Assembly: GCA_029844215.1 (NCBI GenBank)
Contig: CM056734.1
Coordinates: forward strand, 12,410,501 to 12,474,500
Length of the DNA stretch: 64,000 nucleotides
Source: Przewalskia tangutica
Lineage: Eukaryota; Streptophyta; Magnoliopsida; Solanales; Solanaceae
Direction: 5' to 3'
Part shown: positions 60,101 to 64,000 of the stretch, piece after piece
Numbering within the stretch: position 1 is the first letter of the stretch
Layout of the letters: each line of letters begins with the position of its first letter
The notes under the pieces: generated by a model
What the model saw: only the letters and a program-made list of their open reading frames with translations
Database searches by the model: none
What the model was told of the DNA's origin: nothing
Translations under genes and position numbers: made by a program

Positions 60101-63100
60101 AATAAATTAAATATAAACTGTCCGTGAATATTTTAAGCATAGTACTAGACAAAGTGACAAATCATATGTAATTCAAATGGGAATTCCAACAAATGTGCTG
60201 TTTTTAGTCCCATATAAAATTTAAAATGGGGATTCCAACAAAAGCGCTAGCTCTAGTCCCATATGTCTATGTCTTTCGTCCCATATGTGGGATTACACGG
60301 GGTATGTTGTTGTTGTATATATGTAACTCGTGAAAGTTATTACACTACCCACACCTAGATTTTACCAGAACAAAACTGTGATATCGCTCTCATTTATGGA
60401 TTTGAAAGTAAAAGTCGATGTTCAAAGTAAGAATTTAAGGAACTGAATATTTCAGGTTGGGAGGGAGGAGTTCTTGGGAATGGTGCCGGAAATGGCAAAA
60501 TGGAAGAAGACTATGTATGTGTTCTGTTAGAATAGGAATATGATTTCATATATAGTATTTTATTAGGAAAAGGATTGTAATGTAGAATAGGAATAGAATT
60601 TCATATATATTATCCTACTAGGAAAAATATTGTAATGGAGTGTATAAATAGAGTTGTAATAATGTAGATACACAATAATTCAATAATAATATTTTCCATA
60701 ATTTCTCTGAGCTTCTACGATCTTGATAGAGAATCAAAGAGTTTCCGCTGCCGGCGGACGGCACTAGAAAATGTGTGTCGCCCGTCTGACCAAAGATAAC
60801 GGTAGAGTCAAGATTGTAGAAAACTTTTAGATATTTACAAATAAAATATTCTCTCAGAAAAGTAGGCATGAACAGTGTCTCGTGAACAATGTTTTTTAAT
60901 GTGAATAGTAATTTCGGTGTGAACATTTACCGGATTCCAATAGTTGAAACTAGGATTCCGGCAAATCCACGTTGTGTCGGGGATTCTTTTAAGAATTATT
61001 TTTACTATCAGTATCGCGTAGAGATTCCTAGCTGACACATACCACTTTCTTCGAGGTTCGATAACTTTTCCAGCATAATTTTTTTTTCCGTAGATTCATG
61101 CCATCATTCCGATCCTACCACAAAATACCATCACAGTCCTGTACCTCAATTCCGGCAATTATTTTGCATCCTCTTCCAGAGGATTAGTAAGAAAATATAG
61201 TTGTGCAATATTTCAGCAAAGATTTGAAAAACTAATAAGTATCACCACAGCGCATAATTTTTCCGGTGATTGCTAGCGTCACATCTCTATCTATTGGTGT
61301 TGTGCAAAATTCGACACCACCACAACATAGATCATGTACAAGTTAGTGAGAGACTAATTGTTGTGCAAATTTCCAACAATTTTCATGAAAGCAAATTAGT
61401 CACCGTGAAATAATTTCGGTGACAACATAGCTATCCGCGTCAAAATTACTTTCAGGTAGTGTTGCGCAAATTCCAACACCACCACGAGGTAGATCAGTCC
61501 TTTCCGATCAAAACCCACTCAGCGGCTCCGGCAAATATCCACTCACGCGCCACCACATCACTCAAAGTGTCATCTTTGTCTAGTGCGTCAGATCCACGCG
61601 CCGCACATGCACCTTTTTCAGCCATATCTACGCGCCACACATGCACATTTTTCCGGCCAGATCTCATGTTGGATTATGTTCATCATATTCCATCCATCTT
61701 TCAAGTTAGATTTCGCTACGTCTCTCGATTTTGATATGTTAAATTCCAAAAACACGAGAATTGAAAGTTCAAGTCCTGTGATTACTTCAAAATCCTCAAG
61801 GAGAAAATCAGAAAATTGCACATCACAGTCCACGAAGAAGCGACGAGGAGGAGGTTGTCGTGAAAGATCTCGACCTAGGTGTAGTTATTGTAATAGACTT
61901 GGACACATTCGTGAAGTATGTTATTCTCTCCATGATGGCCTTAAGGAAATGAGAAAGTTTATATAGAGCAACCACCTAGTTTTGTTGCTTAGGGGGAGTC
62001 TAGTTTGGTCTACCGATTGCGTCGAGCACTTTATGGTCGGAAACAATCTTCTCGAGCCTGATATGGAAAGTTCAGCATGACTCGTAGTGAAGCTGATCAC
62101 TCGGTAGTTAATCGGCATTCTGCTCCAAATCTGGTATTTCATGAGGACTAAACACATTGAGATTAACTGTCTTACTTAGGGATGTCAATGGGGCGGGGCG
62201 GGGGCGGGGAAGGGTATTCCATACCCGTACCCACCACCTAAAACACATCCCCACCCCCGCCCCATCACCCATCACGGGTAGTAATTCTTCCACCCGCCCC
62301 CGCCCCACTTACTTCACGCGGATACCCACTTACCCGGCGGGTACCCATTAATAAAATGCTCAAATAATGTCTAGCAATTGTTTTAGTCACCAAAATGAAA
62401 GTTATATAAGAAAAAGGAAAAAGAAAAGAACTTTTCCACTATGGTGTATCGAATATCAAGTCTAAAACCTTGTCAAAATATTATGAATATTAAAAAACAG
62501 TAAAGATGAAAATATTTAACAAAAAAAAGGAGAACAAAGAGAATAAAAAAAAGAAACGTGGTGCATTACGGTGCGGGTTAGCTCAAGTCACATTTTAAAT
62601 CAAGAGAGGGCCAAATAAATTCGTAAATAGCCTAATTAAACTAATAGATGATACAGATATGTGCGGTGCGGGTACGGCCTGGTACGGCAGTGCGGATAAT
62701 GGGCGGGTGGGGGGGGGGGTCTTATATGAAATCCACCCCCGCCCCACTACCCATGGCGGGTAGCACTTTTGATACCCATACCCGCCCCACCACCCACCAA
62801 ACCATCCCTCATACCCGCCCCAATTGGAGCGGGTGCGGGGCGGTACCCGCATTTACCCGCCCCACTGACATCCCTAGTCTTACTCTCCGGTGATATTGTT
62901 ACAAAATTTGTGAAATCGAGTGATCAACTTGCAGATATTTTCACCAAGTTCCTCACTGGTCCTCGTATTAATTACATCTGTAACAAGCTCTGTACATATG
63001 ACTTGTATGCACCAGTTTGATGGGGAGTGTTAGAATAGGAATAAGATTTCATATATAGTATCCTACTAGGAAAATGAGATTGTAATGGAGTGTCTATAAA

Positions 63101-63770
63101 TAGAGCTCAGTGTAATCATGTAGATACACAATAATTCAATAATAATATTTTCTCCCATAATTTCTCACATGTTCATTATGTTTGGTCATAATAGTTGGAG
63201 GTCTTTTCAATAGATACAATGATCCTTCTTCTAAGAGGGAAATAGGTTGCCACATTATCAGACTCAACAAATTTATATGACTAATACTCTTTTAAGTTTC
63301 AATAAGCTTTTGTTGACTTGCTCAGCAAAATGAATAGTGTGATTGAAGCAGCTGTCCAGCAAGATAACATTCATCAGATCCACCAAGTGTCATACTATCA
63401 TATACAATTTTCTCACTTCATACTTATGAATGAAACTACACTAACCTCCCTATAAACAGATGAAGGGAAATCATATAAATTTCTTCAATGAGAACAGATA
63501 GACATTCCCAAGATTAGCTAATCAACTAGAATGAACCAATCAATCTCTCTCAAATATATTAAGCTTTCAAAATTAAGCAAAAAGCTTTCTCTGCAAAGGG
63601 AAAATCTGAGAAAGAACAAAATTATGTCAAGAAGAAAAGAAGACAAACCTATAATTGTTTAATTGCAAAAGAATCCCAAGACCTAATAGCAATTGGAACC
63701 CAAGAAAAGTGAGCCCCTGAAAGGGTGTCAAAACACCACTAGCGACTGGCCTCGACCTCGTTCTTTCCAC
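57181..63770 (-). CDS. COQ2: 4-hydroxybenzoate polyprenyltransferase, mitochondrial (partial, last six exons)
   Basis: Exons on the minus strand: 63770-63649, 59978-59909, 59746-59597, 57918-57783, 57671-57575 and 57247-57181, all GT-AG and in phase, giving 213 residues and a TAA stop at 57181. UbiA-family membrane prenyltransferase that attaches the polyprenyl chain to 4-hydroxybenzoate in ubiquinone synthesis, in the inner mitochondrial membrane. Visible blocks: VERTRSRPVASGVLTPFQGL, PQAYLGLTFNWGALLGWAAI, and YDTIYAHQ/DKEDD, the second Asp-rich (Mg-diphosphate) motif. The first motif (NDxxDxxxD) must be encoded upstream, beyond the right edge. The C-terminus (SNKWFGAFIFGGILFGRLL) keeps the family ending. 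Plant homologues are about 400 residues. Its third intron from the end is 1678 bp and the fifth, 3670 bp, holds a nested retrotransposon. It looks functional. A Solanaceae relative of the shikonin-type 4-HB geranyltransferase is the only close alternative. Confidence 0.93.
58196..58278 (+). mobile_element. 5'-truncated Au-type SINE in COQ2 intron
   Basis: The insert reads TAAGGTTGCGTACAATAGAC, then CCCGCGCATAGCGGGAGCTT and the tail GGGCTGCC, the Au SINE tail. Flanks TTTATTTTTTATGGC (58181-58195) and TTTATTCTTTATGGC (58279-58293) are a 15-bp target duplication with one mismatch. Confidence 0.85.
58826..58990 (-). mobile_element. TS-type SINE fragment in COQ2 intron
   Basis: On the minus strand GGTTCAAATCCCAGCGGAGG (B box) is followed by CACTAGGTGATTTCTTCTCA and ATGGAGTTATCTGCTACCTA, then TTGGAGCCTGGAGGTAGGTT. 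The block order matches the TS SINE at 56292-56470, but the 3' end with the GTGCGCGC block is missing. Confidence 0.7.
60280..60320 (+). mobile_element. Very short LINE/SINE tail in COQ2 intron
   Basis: TGTGGGATTACACGGGGTAT followed by GTTGTTGTTG matches the last 35 bp of the RTE-like LINE (48051 end) and of the insert at 29722. It is probably a severely 5'-truncated copy; no target duplication was fixed. Confidence 0.5.
60525..60712 (+). repeat. 5' LTR of the deleted Copia, with internal duplication
   Basis: It aligns with 63028-63169 but is about 45 bp longer because a segment of about 58 bp (TAGAATAGGAATA... to ...GATTGTAATG) occurs twice, at 60528-60583 and 60584-60640. The shared part includes TATAAATAGAG, a likely TATA box, and ends near TTTCTCTGA. 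Confidence 0.8.
61583..63020 (+). pseudogene. Copia gag-pol remnants
   Basis: At 61736-61966 the frame ends in a basic stretch and CSYCNRLGHIREVC, a CX2CX4HX4C zinc knuckle of Gag. After a stop come YRLRRALYGRKQSSRA (about 62010) and TRSEADHSVVNRHSAPNL (about 62080), both reverse transcriptase blocks; the normal LYG(L)KQ..RAW is altered. The text then jumps to KHIEIN (about 62150), is split by the hAT MITE, and resumes with SGDIVTKFVKSSDQLADIFT (about 62887-62946), the end of RNase H. Protease, integrase and most of RT are gone. Confidence 0.8.
62177..62876. mobile_element. GC-rich hAT MITE, 700 bp, nested in the Copia element
   Basis: Ends TAGGGATGTCAATGGGGCGG and, inverted, TAGGGATGTCAGTGGGGCGG, with one mismatch in 20. 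Exact 8-bp flanks GTCTTACT at 62169-62176 and 62877-62884 identify hAT. About 170 bp at each end is G-rich on one strand (GGGGCGGGGCGGGGGCGGGG at 62190 region) and C-rich on the other. The middle 300 bp is AT-rich and noncoding. A second copy lies at 35871-36904. Insertion split the RNase H part of the Copia element, so it came later. Confidence 0.93.
63175..63648. other. COQ2 intron sequence, no inserted gene seen
   Basis: Remaining intron between the Copia right LTR and the exon at 63770-63649. AT-rich, without frame or repeat ends. Confidence 0.5.
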
Positions 63771-64000
63771 CTGCACTGCATGAAAACTCTCAAATGCACT
63801 AAAAAGAAGAATAAAAGACTAACTTGTTATGCAAAATCTCAAAGGTAAACCAGCTTCCAGAAGATTGGTAAGAAAGGAGGGTTCAGGAATTAAACCAATA
63901 TACAATATCAGTTTCAGTAGTCAGGGATTTTTTAACTATATATTTAGAAAAGATTACTGATGATAACAAGAGTGAGAAAACAAAGCAGACATAAGGTATT
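63771..64000. other. COQ2 intron running off the right edge
   Basis: Upstream of the acceptor TGCAG at 63771 the sequence is AT-rich and noncoding; the preceding exon, which should encode the first Asp-rich motif, is not in the window. Confidence 0.6.

Larger units (their letters stand above)
60525..63169 (+). mobile_element. Internally deleted Copia element in COQ2 intron
   Basis: LTRs start TGTTAGAATAGGAAT at 60525 and 63028; the right LTR ends TTTCTCACA at 63169. The 5-bp target duplication TGTTC lies at 60520-60524 and 63170-63174. A polypurine tract (GATGGGGAG) precedes the right LTR. The interior keeps only a Gag zinc knuckle, two short RT pieces and the end of RNase H, so it depends on helper elements. 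A 700-bp hAT MITE sits in it at 62177-62876. It lies in the 3670-bp intron between exons 63770-63649 and 59978-59909, antisense to the gene. Confidence 0.9.

Noticed and set aside
61459..61734. 91-codon plus frame upstream of the Copia zinc knuckle
   Set aside because: Overlaps the Gag region in another frame and has no known motif.

Overview
This is plant nuclear DNA, most likely from a member of the Solanaceae. The evidence is intron-containing genes with plant GT-AG junctions, a eukaryotic tRNA-Leu with internal promoter boxes, AT-rich intergenic DNA, and plant transposons including TS-type SINEs typical of tobacco and tomato relatives. The species cannot be told from the sequence.

Four host genes can be supported, all on the minus strand. 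(1) 5001-7415 encodes a kinesin-light-chain-related TPR protein of about 719 residues. (2) 26971-27050 is tRNA-Leu(UAG). (3) 27780-32563 encodes a Raf-like HT1-type protein kinase in three exons, about 352 residues. (4) 57181-63770 holds the last six exons of a mitochondrial 4-hydroxybenzoate polyprenyltransferase (COQ2 type, ubiquinone synthesis); its first exons lie beyond the right edge. These genes do not form one pathway.

The rest is mainly transposons in nested layers. From the left: the 5' end of an Athila-type Ty3/gypsy element (1-1633) inserted in a decayed Copia element (1634 to about 4056); a Copia element with both LTRs and a 5-bp target duplication (10776-18000); a pogo-like MITE (18396-19049); an Ogre/Tat-type LTR (about 19739-21932); an LTR relative of the 10.8-kb Copia (about 21990-22909); a hAT MITE (23697-24068); a Copia fragment (24441-25380); several SINEs; and a second, GC-rich hAT MITE (about 35871-36904).

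The most interesting part is 37.8-44.6 kb. A hAT-type element (37779-39570, 8-bp target duplication TGTGTCAT) carries a broken PPR-DYW gene. Only 360 bp away, a CACTA element (39931-44589, 3-bp target duplication CTA) carries exon-intron fragments that I read as AAR2, a plastid phosphoenolpyruvate/phosphate translocator and ARFRP1. These are two gene-capturing DNA transposons side by side.

Further right are another Copia-family LTR (about 46050-46973), an RTE-type LINE (about 48051-52770) split by an Athila-type solo LTR (49849-50828, target duplication CGTGC), a Stowaway-like MITE, a three-copy tandem repeat, and the polyprenyltransferase. One intron of that gene holds an internally deleted Copia element (60525-63169, target duplication TGTTC), which itself contains a 700-bp hAT MITE (62177-62876, target duplication GTCTTACT) with very G/C-rich ends.
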